DNA of 64,000 bases from Nemophila menziesii (taxonomy: Eukaryota; Streptophyta; Magnoliopsida; Boraginales; Hydrophyllaceae). Below, in pieces: positions 1 through 11,690 of this stretch. Both the position numbers and the translations under genes were made by a program. The notes beneath the pieces are model-generated. The model did no database searches and was not told where the DNA came from. It worked only from the letters and a program-made list of their open reading frames with translations. The DNA is taken from the NCBI GenBank assembly GCA_029959085.1, contig JARWIR010000018.1, positions 2,728,001-2,792,000 on the forward strand, in the 5' to 3' direction. Within the stretch, counting starts at the first letter, position 1, and each line of letters starts with the position of its first letter.

Positions 1-340
1 CGCTACTATCCTATTTTATCTTTTCTACCTATTTAACATTCATTTCAATGCTTGATACTTTCTTATTGTACTATAGCCAACAAAAACTCTTCTCCGATCT
101 CTCAAATATAATATATATCATCAAACTTTAAAAAGAAGTGTATGATCTTTCAAAGGTTGATGATATGTATTATATTTGAGAGATCGTAGAAAAGTTTTTG
201 TCAACTATAGTAAAATATGAAAGTATAAGCATTGAAATTAATTACAAAGAGGTAGAAGAGATACAATAGGATAGTAGCGGCGAGTGTGATATATTTAGGG
301 TATATGTTATGTTTTAGCTTAACAGATATTTATATCATAT
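1..340. mobile_element. Foldback (long-TIR, MITE-like) element, U1 copy, left end outside window
   Basis: The two halves are reverse complements: cgctactatcctatttta at the left matches taaaataggatagtagcg-like sequence near 265-280. The arms close on a short centre near 130-150. The right end reads cttaacagatatttatatcat, which mirrors the left ends of the other copies. The arms are about 190 bp, with no ORF. Confidence 0.85.
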
Positions 341-1472
341 TATTTTTTTATATTAATATTCTCGGGCTAAGTTACTAAAGAAGGATGTATGGAGGAGCAA
401 ATGGGTTTTAGCCCTTACTGATAAGGTGAGCCAATTGACATGTAAGCTTGATCCGTGAAAACCCGGTCCATATCCGCGGGTTTTGGGACTTTATCACTTT
501 ATTTTTAGCTAAACCCACGTACTTGGACATAAACCGGGCATTAGTGTTATCAGAACTCTAAAATTAATATAAGAAGTATAATAAAATTTCACAATATTAA
601 TTATATTACATTACTAACTCATTTTATTAATTAAACAAACTTATGATATTATTAAATATAACATTTTAGTTTCTAGACTATATGAATTCTAAACTTCTAA
701 TTTGTCAAAATATAATTACCATCATTATATAATTTATAGCATACTATATATACTAAAACCAAAAGACACTGGACCATTTTGTGTTATTTATATGGTAAAC
801 TTCATTTTAAGCTATATGTGCGACATATTACCAGTTGTTTAAAAGTTATTTAAAGTTGTGATTTACTTTGTTGGGAGAAGCTTCACTGTATTACTTTATA
901 CTATATTCTTTCGATGTAGCTATCAGGTTTGTTATTATTCATTTGAGTCAAAATAAGTCATAAAATCTATAAATTTATCTAATTACCATTAAGTAAGATA
1001 TTCTAAGATTTTACACTATTGGTAAATCTGCAAAAAACATAATACAATGTATACACAGTAATATGTATTATTCTTCAAAGAAATATGAATTAAATTCAAT
1101 ATTTATAAAATATAAATTTACTATATTAATATAGACCCATTTGACACGAGAAAGTCTACTAAAAATTTGCCAAAAGGCTGTATATAAAAGCCCGCCATAA
1201 CCAATAGATCGGACTCTAAAATAGAGACCCACCGTTACATGGGCCCTTGCTGAATTTAGTCACGTGCGGGGTTTGGACTGGTGCACACATACTTACGGAT
1301 AATAAGTGATGGTCATATCAATTATTATCTTAGAGTGCATAAAATCCTAAACGTGGTAGTAAATTATTTTGATGTACAATCTTTATATTGGTTGTTTCTT
1401 GTTTTGTTAAAAATATTAATTGTAAGAAAATTCTTATTAAATCCTCTGTCAAGTGTTTCCTAACTATTTTAG

Positions 1473-1587
1473 GTGTTGTTCAACCATTCTTATATCATAT
1501 GAGTATGCCAGTGATGAAATAGACGAACCAATCTACGTTGATAGTGATGAGGAAGTTGTTGACAAGGGTGGTTACGAAGCAGATTGA
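1473..1587 (+). pseudogene. Acidic exon-like remnant (U1)
   Basis: After a plausible intron acceptor (aactattttag) there is an open frame of 37 codons ending in TGA at 1585-1587. It is rich in Asp and Glu (SDEIDEPIYVDSDEEVV) and looks like a protein C-terminus. The same exon is seen in U3 (18962-19076), U2 and U4. In U6 it is broken by a small deletion, and in U5 it is deleted. Most differences between copies are single substitutions. I do not recognise the protein. A transposase C-terminus is possible but unproven. No upstream coding exon was found. Confidence 0.4.
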
Positions 1588-1790
1588 AGTGTTTTATTAT
1601 ATCTTTATTGTTTTTGTAGTCAATTTCGTGTTTTTTTTTGAAATTTTGTGTTTAAGTTTGATTATTTGTTATGATTATGTGTTTTCATTGTGTATAACTG
1701 ATTACATTACTATTTTTTCTAATATAACAGGTGTTTAAAAATTAAAACCGTTCCTTACAATTAAATAAAAAAGGAAATATTTTTTATCAT

Positions 1791-2113
1791 TTGAGACTAC
1801 ATTGTAGTTGCTAGAGATGAAGAACCAGTCCTTAATGAGTGGGTGACATTTACGCCTAGTTCATGCGTATGAGCTAATCGAGAATAATGGGGTCATTCGC
1901 GACTACATAAGTAGTCATTAATAATGGATTTAATATTTATTAAATTAATGGTGGTCCACTTTCGCACCCATTGGTTGCCACGCGTTTAATTTTTAATTTT
2001 CGCGACTACTTTGAGGTAGCGAATAAGCCACGTCTCAGTTAAAAAAATGAGTCAAACTCAACATTAGCGACTAAATACCTTATCTTTCGTGACTACTTGA
2101 TGTAGTCACGAAA
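1791..2113. repeat. Cluster of four GCGACTAC-type hairpins (U1)
   Basis: Four short inverted repeats share the core GCGACTAC/GTAGTCGC: about 1791-1814, 1895-1918, 2000-2025 and 2085-2113. The last is a perfect 12-bp stem (TTTCGTGACTAC, 2085-2096, pairing with 2102-2113) around a 5-base loop. Such clusters resemble subterminal repeats that bind transposase in CACTA elements, but no CACTA terminus was found next to them. Confidence 0.7.
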
Positions 2114-4624
2114 AATATTGTTCTATATTTACTTCCTACCGAGCCATTCTCTCACACTCTCACTACTCCAAAACTTAAAAATCCGAACCTCTCTTCTTAA
2201 ATCTTCCATTTCCGTCAACAATTGGAGTGTCTAACACCTCCAAATCACATCCAAAGGTAATAAATTACTACATAAACCTTCATTTCTCTTTTCTTTTGGA
2301 ACACTTTATATGATTTTTTCTAAATAATTTTTTTCTAACCTAATTTTTTTTGTTTGTGTTTATCTTCGAATCATATGGCATGGTCATGACTAAATGTATG
2401 TTTTTTATCAACTATTAGTGATGTAATTTTCATGATTTCTTTTTCAATTGTTTTTGTTCTTTGATTTTTCAGGTTATTTTGATTCCAAAATATTGTGAGT
2501 GTTTGATGTAATTTATGTTAGTTTTAACATATTTTAGACGTAAGAACTGAAAAATATTAATTCTAAAAATTTATACAAAAAAAATTATTTTCTTTTTGTT
2601 GTTAATGAATTCCAAATTTTATATAGTGTTTTAGTGTGATTTAGGTTAGTTGTGACACATTTCTATTGCTATAATCAAAAAAAATTAATTAAAGAAATTT
2701 ATAATTAATTTTTAGTGGATTTGTCGTTTAGGTTATATGCTTAGTCCTGTTTTAATATGATTAGAATTATTAATGGACCTTTTTGCAATTAAAAAAATAT
2801 TAAATAATATTATAAGGACTAAAATGTAATTTTGATAATTTTAAAGTTAATACTATTTGGTAATCTTGGTGTACATAGGAATACGTATAAGTTTTAAAAA
2901 AATATAACGATTTTTTTTCAATTAAAAAAATATTACATGAAATATATATATAGAAATAGAGAAAGGAGATTCATGATTTCTTTTATTTTTAATTTACACT
3001 TATATCCCTCACATTTTTGAAATATGGATTTTCTTTTGGGTGGGTTTTGTATATTCACATTTATGTTCCAATATATTTTTTAAAATAAGAGTTGTATTTA
3101 GTTTTTGTTAGCAGTATTTATGCTCTTGGTAAGTTCTCGTGTTTGTTACTTCAAAGATGAATTAAGTTTAATTCATATTATAATTAAATTTTCTGTAGCT
3201 ATGCTGAAACATTACAATATAGAGTTGTTAACACACATGTTTTAATGGTTATTTGTGTAGCTTAGCCCATTAAAATATCTATCGATAGATATGTGTTTCT
3301 ACTAAAATGTTCTTCAATTTTATTAATGCTCAACACACTTGATAGTAATCAGTCAATTAACAACATGAATGAATAAAGTGCTACTTAAAATATTTATTGT
3401 ACAACCTCTCATAATTTAGACAACCCAACATCGATATTTCAGAATGTTATTAAAGAAAGAACAAGGATTTAGTTTCAAGAGTAGTAAAGTAAACATTACT
3501 AATTAAAACATCGATAAATAGAGCTTTACAATTTGACATTTATTAAAATTAATAGAATAGGTGATCTCCATTTTAATTATGTCCAACCATGAAGCTCTAT
3601 TATATTACTATTTGTTTCACAAAAATTTGATCTCAAGACTTCATAGTCTCTGACTATCGGTCTTATATAATATACAATTTTACTATTGAAACTTGAAAAA
3701 TGAAAACAAATGTAGATTTCATTATAAATATACTATATAAATTACTATTGAAACTTTAAAAAAAACTTAATTTAAATTTCAACTAAATTTTATAAAATTT
3801 ATAAATTTTCAAATCTTTTAGTTTCAAGTTTATATTTAAATGTATGTTATATATTTACAACCAAATTCACAAGTTTGTATAACAGTTGCATTTTAAAGTA
3901 TGAACAGTAATGCAAGCATAATAGCGTATGTAAATTAATGATCCCCTTCTTGTATTTTGCAACCCAAATTAAATATCCAACTGTCTCCCAAAGGTGGCCT
4001 AATAAACCATTATCTACTTATCAATCATTTTAGGCCCACTTATTTATTATTTTCTCCTATTTAACAAATAAAGCCAAGCCATTACTCTGCAAAACCATCA
4101 TACCCACGTACTACACCCTTTCTATTTCTCTATTGACGCAACATCCAATTGTACCACCACATTCTTCTTCTAAAATTTCACATAAATTCAAAATTCAGTG
4201 ACCTTTGTAATACCTTCAATCCATATTAAACGGGCAGCCCATACCTAACATAAGCACCTTGTAATTAAAATCTTCATATAGATATGTACTTTCAATTTAT
4301 CTTTCATCTATCCTTCTTATCATTAATCAAACTGGTAGAAATATAACTTTATAGATGAATAAACTTGTAACCAAAATTGCTACCCAGGTTATGATTATTA
4401 ATCTTGTAATGGGATTTCGTATTCGGTTAGATCTAGTTTTGTATTATTATTAGATCTAGTTTTTAATTGTACATATCTTATTTTTATTTTATAATTGGTA
4501 GATTTGTATATTATCATAGTTCTTCCATATCCAAAGTATTCTTGTTGTTATGTTATAATTTGTTACCCATTTTATAAATCTGATTGGTAAAAATAAGAAC
4601 CTTACCATTATTCCAACCTAGATC

Positions 4625-4948
4625 TTGTTACTATCAATTAATCATTTTTTGCCACCCTCCATACTAGTGTTTTTCTCTAAAGTAAAGCTTTTCTCAATAG
4701 TAATTTCTACAATAACAGGAATTGAAACAATCCTGAATATGCTACTGAAGAGTTTGAAGAAAATGTTAGAATTTCACAAGTTCTTACAGATAACCTATTA
4801 CTCCGGGTACTCAAACATTGTGACTTCATTAGGAACGGCTATTTATTTTGGCTCATACTTTTTTTTTTATCAGGTATTTTCTTCTCAGGGCTTAGTTGAT
4901 CTATTCAATCATCATATATCAATTTTACAATGTGAGTTTAACTTATAG
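4625..4948 (+). other. Weak exon-like segment near the tail of U1
   Basis: This stretch carries the U1 version of the exon-like segment that is open in U5 (34665-34859). In U1 the corresponding frame is interrupted by TGA just after an ATG. A different frame stays open by chance to 4948. I do not think it encodes a protein today. A pyrimidine-rich acceptor-like tttttatcag lies near 4863-4873. Confidence 0.25.
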
Positions 4949-5969
4949 CTATGATATTTATATATTTATATATGCTTTTAAATTGTTTAATGACTTGTTG
5001 ATTTTGTACTCCAACATTTTTCCTTATCAACCTGTAACTTTGAAGATCATATTTTAAATCTGCTTGGTCATTATTTTAACCTTTATTGGACAGGTTTTTT
5101 AATAATACTGTATTAATTTAAAAAAATATATTGTTAATATAATATATTTTTATTATAAAATTATATTTAATTTTGTAATAGTGCTTTCATAATTTAAAAT
5201 TAATATTGTTAAAAGCATTATATTTTTATTATAAGATTAATTTTAATTTTATTAATTTTAAATGTTATATATAATTTCTATTTGTCATGATATTTAGGGC
5301 AAGATATCAAATATCTTTTTGTTGTTTAGTTAGAAGTTTCATACTGAATTACTATTTAGAAATGATTAGATAGGGACATATATATTATAATATTCTTAGA
5401 TGAAGGGTTCATCTAATGTGGACTAAGGTTGTTGGTATTCAAATTTTACAAAATACCTTTCTACAATTTATTAAACTAATCTCCTAGCTGAGAATAATTA
5501 TAAAAAAATATATATTCTAGAAAGAAAGGTATTCAGATAGGAATAAATATTTAAAATGGGATACAATGAAATATATATATATACTAGGTATAGCCCGTGC
5601 CTTAAGGCACTTCAAAACATAAAAATTGAGTTACTTGTCTACTTTCAATTTTAACATAGAAAATGTTTAAAAGATATGATGATATTTTGTCTTGAATATG
5701 TAAAAACCGAAATAATAGATAGAATGAATACGAAAGTGAGATAAAAAAATTGGTTATTGAATTCAAATGCACCATAAATCCATGTACAATTTAAACAACT
5801 AATAAATAGATTAAAGTACGAAAATAATCAAAGAGTATCATAATCTAAATGTGTGAATCATATAATCTCGAGTTTTTAATATACGTGCATAAATCTCATA
5901 ACTCTACAAAGTATCATTGTGTCAACATACATATATCTGAAGACACTCAAGATTTTTTTTTCCATTGAC

Positions 5970-5982
5970 GGGAATCGAACCC
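5970..5982 (-). promoter_or_regulatory. tRNA-like B box (Pol III internal promoter motif)
   Basis: On the minus strand this reads GGGTTCGATTCCC, matching the T-arm/B-box consensus GGTTCGANTCC. It is followed on that strand by gtcaatgga and a run of A. It lies immediately beside the TTAAGG array, where an A box would be expected but is not recognisable. It could be a relic of a tRNA or SINE. Confidence 0.5.
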
Positions 5983-5997
5983 AGGTTTGATGGGTGA

Positions 5998-7690
5998 AAG
6001 TCAAGGTTAAGATTAAGGTTAATGTTAAGTTTAAGAATAAGGTTAAGTTTATGGTTAAGGTTAATGTTAATTTTAAGGTTATGGTTAGAGTTAAGGTTTA
6101 AGATGTAAATTTTAAGGTTCAAGGTTAAGGTTTAATAAGATATAAGGTTTAAGGTCGAATATTAACGCTATAAATATTTATTTGGTTAAGGTTAAGATAA
6201 AGGTTAAGGTTAAGGTTAAAGGTAAAATTTAAGGTAGTGTTTAAGGTTATGTGTTAAGGTTAAGGTTATGGTTAAAGTTAAGGTTTAAGGTTTAAGGTCT
6301 AAGGTTCAAGGTAAAATTTAAGTTTTAACATTTAGGTTAAGATTAAGCTTTTACTTTAAAGTTAAGATAGTGGTTATAAAATTTAAGGTGAAGGTGAAGG
6401 TGAAGGTTATAGTTATTGTTTAAGGTTAAGGTTAAGGTTGAGGTTAAGGTTTAAGATTTAAGGTTAAGGTTTAAGATTTAAGGTTAAGGTTTAAATTTTA
6501 AGATTTAAGGTTTAAGGTTTAAGGTTTAAGGTTTAAGGTTTAAGGTATAAGGTTTAACGTTAAATATTAAGGTTATGGTTAAAGTTAAGGTTAAGGTTTA
6601 AGGTTTAAGGTTTAAGGTTTAAGGTTTAAGGTTTAAGGTTTAATGTTTAAGCTTTAAGCTTTAAGGTTTAAGCTTTAAGGTTCATGGTTCAATTTAAGAT
6701 TAATTTAATAATTTAGGTTAAAGTTAAGTTGTAACTTTAAGGTTAAGATAAAGGTTAAAAAAGTAAAGATGAAGCTGAAGGTGAAAGTTAAATTTAAGAT
6801 TTAAGGTTTAAGGTTAAGGTAAAGGTTAATGTTCAAGGTTCAAGGTTTAAGGTTCAAGGTTTAAGGTTTAAGGTTAATTTTAAGGTTAATTTTTAAGGTT
6901 TAAATTTAAAGTTAAAGTTAAGGTTAAGGTGAAGGCGAAGATTAAGGTTTATGGTTTAAAGTTTAAAATGTAATATCTAAGGTTATGTTTAAGTTTAAGG
7001 TTAAAGTTGAGGTTAATATTATTGTTAAGGTTAAGGGTAAGGGTGAGGGTAAGGTTAACGTTAACAATAAGGTTAAGTTTAAGTTTATGTTTAAGTTTAA
7101 GTGTAAGTGTAAGTTTAAGTTTAAGTTTAAGTTCAACGTTAATGTTAGGTTAGGGTTAAGGATATGGTTAAGGTTATTAGTTAAAAAGTTGAGGTTGAGA
7201 TTAAGGTTAAGGTTAAGGGGTTAAGGGTTAAGTATAAGGTTAATGCTAAGTTTATGGTTATGGTTAAGTCTAAGACTAATACTAAGGCTACGAGTAAGGC
7301 TAGGTATTAGTTTAATGCTAAGGCTAAGGCTAAGGCTAAGGCTAAGGTTAAGGCTAAGGTTAAGGCTAAGGCTAAGTCTAAGGCTAAGGCTAAGACTAAG
7401 GCTAAGGCTAAGAATAAGAGTATGGCTTATTCTAAGGATAAGGGTAAGGCTAACGGTAAGGCCAAGGCTAAGGTTAAGACTAAGACTAAGTCTTACGCTA
7501 AGTCTAAGGATAGGTCGAGGGCTAGGGTCAGGGATAGGGTTAAGGAGAAGGTTAAGGTTAAGCTTAAGGTTAATGTTAAGGTTAAATTTAATTTAGAGGT
7601 TGATGTTAAGTTTAATTCAAAGGTTGAGGTTGAGTTTGAGGTTAAGGTTTAGGTTATGGCTAAGAATTTGGGTTAAGGTTAGAGGTTTGC
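5998..7690 (+). repeat. Degenerate TTAAGG/TTTAAGG array, copy A
   Basis: About 1.7 kb of GGTTAA hexamers and GGTTTAA heptamers grade into GTTTAA-rich (about 6980-7150), then GGCTAA hexamers (about 7315-7500), and back to GGTTAA (about 7540-7650). The plus strand is G-rich and almost free of C in the first part. Because the period is six, several frames stay open and give Lys-, Leu- and Arg-rich translations that should not be read as proteins. It is not the plant telomere repeat TTTAGGG. Confidence 0.9.
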
Positions 7691-8953
7691 GGTCAGCGTG
7701 GACCAAATACGGAACTTTTAGATGTCTAATGGAGTGGGATAAGGGACAATTAAGTTTTTATTAGAAAACAAATTGACGCAATTAACGTGAAGAAATAAAT
7801 TAAGGGACCAAAGACGATCATGCTCGTCTTTTTTGTTGAGGGTCTAACCCGTTTAAAAAAATATTTTATTATATAGATTATGGTCAATTATCAAATAATT
7901 TTAATTCTTAATTATCCTTTAAACGTTTATTAATTTTAATTTTTTATATGATAAACATATATATATATTTATTATTCTATGAATTCCATCTTGACTTTAT
8001 AGTATTCTATAATTTTTATTGGCTGAATCAATATATTTCTTGTCTTGAAAATTTATTTTTATAAAGTTGAAATGATTTCTGTAAAAATTATACATGTTTC
8101 GACAATCAAAAATAAAAGAAAAAAAAATTATTTATATATTGTAATGTAAAGTGATTTTTTTTAATTTTATATTGTATCTAGTTAAATTTTTTGTATAATA
8201 AATTCTGAATTTTTTTTAATTTTTTAGTACTTTGTAAATTTTAATGAAAAGGAATAAACTTTATTTATATGAAAAATAATATGAATTCTTATAATTTTAT
8301 TTATATGAAGGTTAAGTGGATTATATATTATTAATTATTTTAATTGTTATAATTTTATTTATATGAAGGTTAAGTGGATTATATATTATTAATTATTTTC
8401 ATGCGTATATAATAATGTGTAAATATTTGAGTCATATGTATGTGTATATAATTAATGAGAGAATGAGAAGAATGGGGGAATTATGAGCCAAATAGGAGAA
8501 TTATGAGACGAATGGGGAAGTTTGAGGATAAATAGGGAGAGTTAGGTTTCATTCTGCTTTATTATATACTAGGTATAGCCCGTGCCTTAAGGCACTTCAA
8601 AACATAAAAATTGAGTTACTTGTCTACTTTCAGTTTTAACATAGAAAATGTTTAAAAGATATGATGATATTTTGTCTTAAATATGTAAAAACCGAAATAA
8701 TAGATAGAATGAATACGAAAGTGAGATAAAAATTGGTTATTAAATTCAAATGCACCATAAATCCATGTACAATTTAAACAACAAATAAATCGATTAAAAT
8801 ACGAAAATAATGAAAAAGTATCATAATCTATATGTGTGAATCATATAATCTCGAGTTTGTAATATACGTGCATAAATCTCATAACTCTACAAAGTATCAT
8901 TGTGTCAACATAAATATATCTGAAGACACTCAAGATTTTTTTTTTCCATTGAC

Positions 8954-8966
8954 GGGAATCGAACCC
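8954..8966 (-). promoter_or_regulatory. tRNA-like B box, copy B
   Basis: Identical to the minus-strand GGGTTCGATTCCC of copy A, with the same flanks and the same position next to the TTAAGG array. Confidence 0.5.
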
Positions 8967-8985
8967 AGGTTTGATGGGTGAAAGT

Positions 8986-10545
8986 CAAGGTTAAGATTAA
9001 GGTTAAGGTTAACGTTATGGTTAAGGTTAAGGTTTAGGTCAAGGTTAAGGTTAATTGTAAGGTTATGGTAAGAGTTAAGGTGTAAGATGTAAATTTTAAG
9101 GTTCAAGGTTAAGGTTTAATAAGATATAAGGTTTAAGGTCGAATATTAACGCTATAAATATTTATTTCGTTAAGGTTAAGATAAAAGGTTAAGGTTAAGG
9201 TTAAGATAAAGGTTAAGGTTAAGGTTAAGGTTAAAGGTAAAATTTAAGGTAGTGTTTAAGGTTATATGTTAAGGTTAAGGTTATGGTTAAAGTTAAGATT
9301 AAGGTTTAGGTTTAAGGTTTAAGGTTTAAGGTCTAAGGTTCAAGGTAAAAGTTAAGTTTTAACATTTAGGTTAAGGTTAAGTTTTAACTTTAAAGTTAAG
9401 ATAGTGGTTATAAAATTTAAGATGAAGGTGAATGTGAAGGTTATAGTTATTGTTTAAGGTTAAGGTTAAGGTTGAGGTTAAGGTTTAAGATTTAAGGTTA
9501 AGGTTTAAATTTTAAGATTTAAGGTTTAAGGTTTAAGGTTTAAGGTTTAACGTTAAATATTAAGGTTATGGTTAAAGTTAAGGTTAAGGTTTAAGGTTTA
9601 AGGTCTAAACTTTAAGGTTCATGGTTCAATTTTAAGATTAATTTTATAATTAAGGTTAAAGTTAAGTTGTAACTTTAAGGTTTAGATAAAGGTTAAAAAA
9701 GTAAAGATGAAGGTAAGGTGAAAGTTAAATTTAAGATTTAAGGTTTAAGGTTAAGGTTAAGGTGAAGGTGAAGATTAAGGTTTATGGTATAAAGTTTAAG
9801 GTGTAGGTTTAAGGTGTAATATCTAAGGTTATATTTAAGTTTAAGGTTAAAGTTGAGGTTAATATTATTGTTAAGGTTAAGGGTAAGGGTGAGGGTAAGG
9901 TTAACGTTAACAATAAGGTTAAGTTTATGTTTAAGTTTAAGTTTAAGTGTAAGTGGAAGTTTATGTTTAAGTTTAAGTTTAAGTTTAAGGTTAAGTTCAA
10001 CGTTAATGTTAGGTTAGGGTTAAAGGATATGGTTAAGGTTATTAGTTAAAAAGTTGAGGTTGAGGTTAAGGTTAAGGGGTTAAGGAGTTAAGGGTTAAGT
10101 TTAAGGTTAATGTTAAGTTTATGGTTATGGTTAAATCTAAGACTAAGACTAAGGCTACGACTAAGGCTAGGTATAAGTTTAATGCTAAGGCTAAGGCTAA
10201 GGCTAAGGTTAAGGCTAAGGTTAAGTCTAAGGCTAAGGCTAAGGCTAAGACTAAGGCTAAGGCTAAGATTAAGAGTATGGCTAATGCTAAGGATAAGGCT
10301 AAGGCTAAAGGTAAGGCCAAGGCTAAGGTTAAGACTAAGACTAAGGCTTACGCTAAGTCTAAGGATGGGTCGAGGGCTAGGGCCAGGGCTAGGTTTAAGG
10401 AGAAGGTTAAGGTTAAGTTTAAGGTTAATGTTAAGGTTAAATTTAAGTTAGAGGTTGATGTTAAGTTTAATTCAAAGGTTGAGGTTGAGTTTGAGGTTAA
10501 GGGTTAGGTTATGGTTAAGAATTTGGGTTAAGGTTAGAGGTTTGC
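8986..10545 (+). repeat. Degenerate TTAAGG/TTTAAGG array, copy B
   Basis: About 1.55 kb with the same internal zoning as copy A: GGTTAA and GGTTTAA first, GTTTAA in the middle near 9920-9990, GGCTAA near 10180-10330, then GGTTAA. Local expansions and contractions relative to copy A show repeat-number change after the duplication. Confidence 0.9.
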
Positions 10546-11610
10546 GGTTAGCGTGGACCAAATACAGAACTTTTAGATGTCTAATGGAGTGGGATAAGGG
10601 ACAATTAAGTGTTTATTAGAAAAAAATTGATGCAATTAATGTGAAGATATAAATTAAGGTACCAAAGACGATCATGCTCGTCTTTTTTGTTGAGGGTCCA
10701 ACCCGTTTAAAAAAGTATTTTTATGGTCAATTATTAAATAATTTTAATTCTTAATTATCCTTTAAGTGTTTATTAATTTATTATTCTATGAATTCCATCT
10801 TGACTTTATAGTATTCTATAATTTTTATTGGCGGAATTAATATATTTCTTGTCTTGAAAATTTATTTTTATAAAGTTGAAATGATTTCTGTAAAAATTAT
10901 ACATGTTTTGACAATCAAAAATAAAAGAAAAAAACATTATTTATATATTGTAATGTAAAGTGATTTTTTTAATTTTATATTGTATCTAGTTAAATTTTTT
11001 GTATAATAAATTTTTAATTTTTAAGTACTTTGTAAATAAAAAGGAATAAACTTTATTTATATGAAAAATAATATGAATTCTTATAATTTTATTTATATGA
11101 AGGTTAAGTGGATCATATATTATTAATTATTTTATTTTTATGAAAAATAATATGAATTGTTATAATTTTATTTATATGAATGTTAAGTGGATTATATATC
11201 ATTAATTAATTTCATGCGTATATAATAATGTGTATATATTTGAGTCATGTGTATGGGAATATAATAAATGAGAGAATGAGATTTAATAAAAAAGAATAAA
11301 CTTTATTTATATGAAAAATAATATGAATTCTTATAATTTTATTTATATGAAAATTAAGTGGATTATATATTATTAATTATTTTATTTTTATGAAAAATAA
11401 TATGAATTGTTATAATTTTATTTATATGAAGGTTAAGTGGATTATATATTATTAATTATTTTCATGCGTATATAATAAATGAGAGAATGAGATGAATGGG
11501 GGAATTATGAGCCAAATGGGGGAATTATGAGCCGAATGGGGGAATTATGAGACGAACGGGGGAGTTTGAGGATAAATAGGGTAAATTAGTTTTGATTCTG
11601 CTTTATTATA

Positions 11611-11611
11611 T

Positions 11612-11663
<52 letters not shown>

Positions 11664-11690
11664 GTATATATATATATATATATATATGAT
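11611..11690. repeat. (TA)n microsatellite
   Basis: About 80 bp of almost pure TA with two tgta interruptions. It lies between the end of element copy B and the U2 foldback. Shorter TA tracts occupy the same place at the other unit junctions (17440-17457, 23023-23040, 28714-28724, 35571-35580). Confidence 0.95.

Larger units (their letters stand above)
1..5582 (+). repeat. Tandem macrorepeat unit U1 (start cut off by the window)
   Basis: First of six head-to-tail copies of a large AT-rich unit. Landmarks recur in the same order in U2, U3, U4 and U6: the foldback element, a ctcgggctaagtt motif (about 361), a TATA-like tatataaaag (about 1182), a small acidic exon-like remnant, a cluster of GCGACTAC hairpins, a CT-rich leader-like stretch ending in a GT donor-like site (about 2254), and a tail ending in a (TA)n tract. 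I see no long ORF. The unit is more likely a degraded transposon or gene-bearing segment amplified in tandem than a functional gene. Stretches 340-1470, 2120-4620 and 4950-5580 hold no gene that I can support. Confidence 0.85.
5583..8567. mobile_element. 3-kb repeated element, tandem copy A
   Basis: It starts actaggtatagcccgtgc and ends near ctgctttattatata. The same sequence begins again directly at 8568. It interrupts the U1 tail, as comparison with the U2/U3 junction shows: gaaatatatata runs straight into the foldback element at 17440-17460. Order inside: a 14-bp palindrome GTGCCTTAAGGCAC, about 350 bp of unique sequence, a tRNA-like B box, a TTAAGG array, a unique 3' part, AT-rich direct repeats of about 60 bp (8280-8400), and a short gggggaattatgag repeat. 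No coding capacity is seen and the class is not certain. Confidence 0.75.
8568..11612. mobile_element. 3-kb repeated element, tandem copy B
   Basis: Second head-to-tail copy of the element at 5583-8567, with the same order of parts: palindrome, B box, TTAAGG array, unique 3' part. Its AT-rich tail is expanded. A block of about 240 bp with paired direct repeats (11040-11280) is present again at about 11281-11470, and the aatgggggaattatgag minisatellite has four copies (about 11494-11560). It ends in a long (TA)n tract. Confidence 0.75.

Noticed and set aside
1281..1738. Short plus-strand ORFs in the unit (also 14582, 15588, 22269, 25078, 25954, 60938)
   Set aside because: AT-rich chance frames that are not kept across units.
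1791..2200. CACTA transposon end
   Set aside because: Subterminal-like GCGACTAC hairpins are present, but no CACTA/TAGTG inverted termini with a 3-bp duplication were found.
5960..6003. Functional tRNA gene
   Set aside because: Only the T-arm/B-box part is recognisable; no D-arm, anticodon stem or acceptor pairing.
6985..7652. Overlapping ORFs coding Lys-, Leu- and Arg-rich proteins
   Set aside because: They arise because the hexamer repeat keeps several frames open; the same happens in copy B and on both strands.
5998..10545. Interstitial telomere sequence
   Set aside because: The repeat is TTAAGG/TTTAAGG and GGCTAA, not the plant TTTAGGG; it lies inside a repeated element.
5583..11612. 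Helitron
   Set aside because: No TC start, no 3' hairpin followed by CTRR at the end of copy B, and no Rep/helicase coding sequence.
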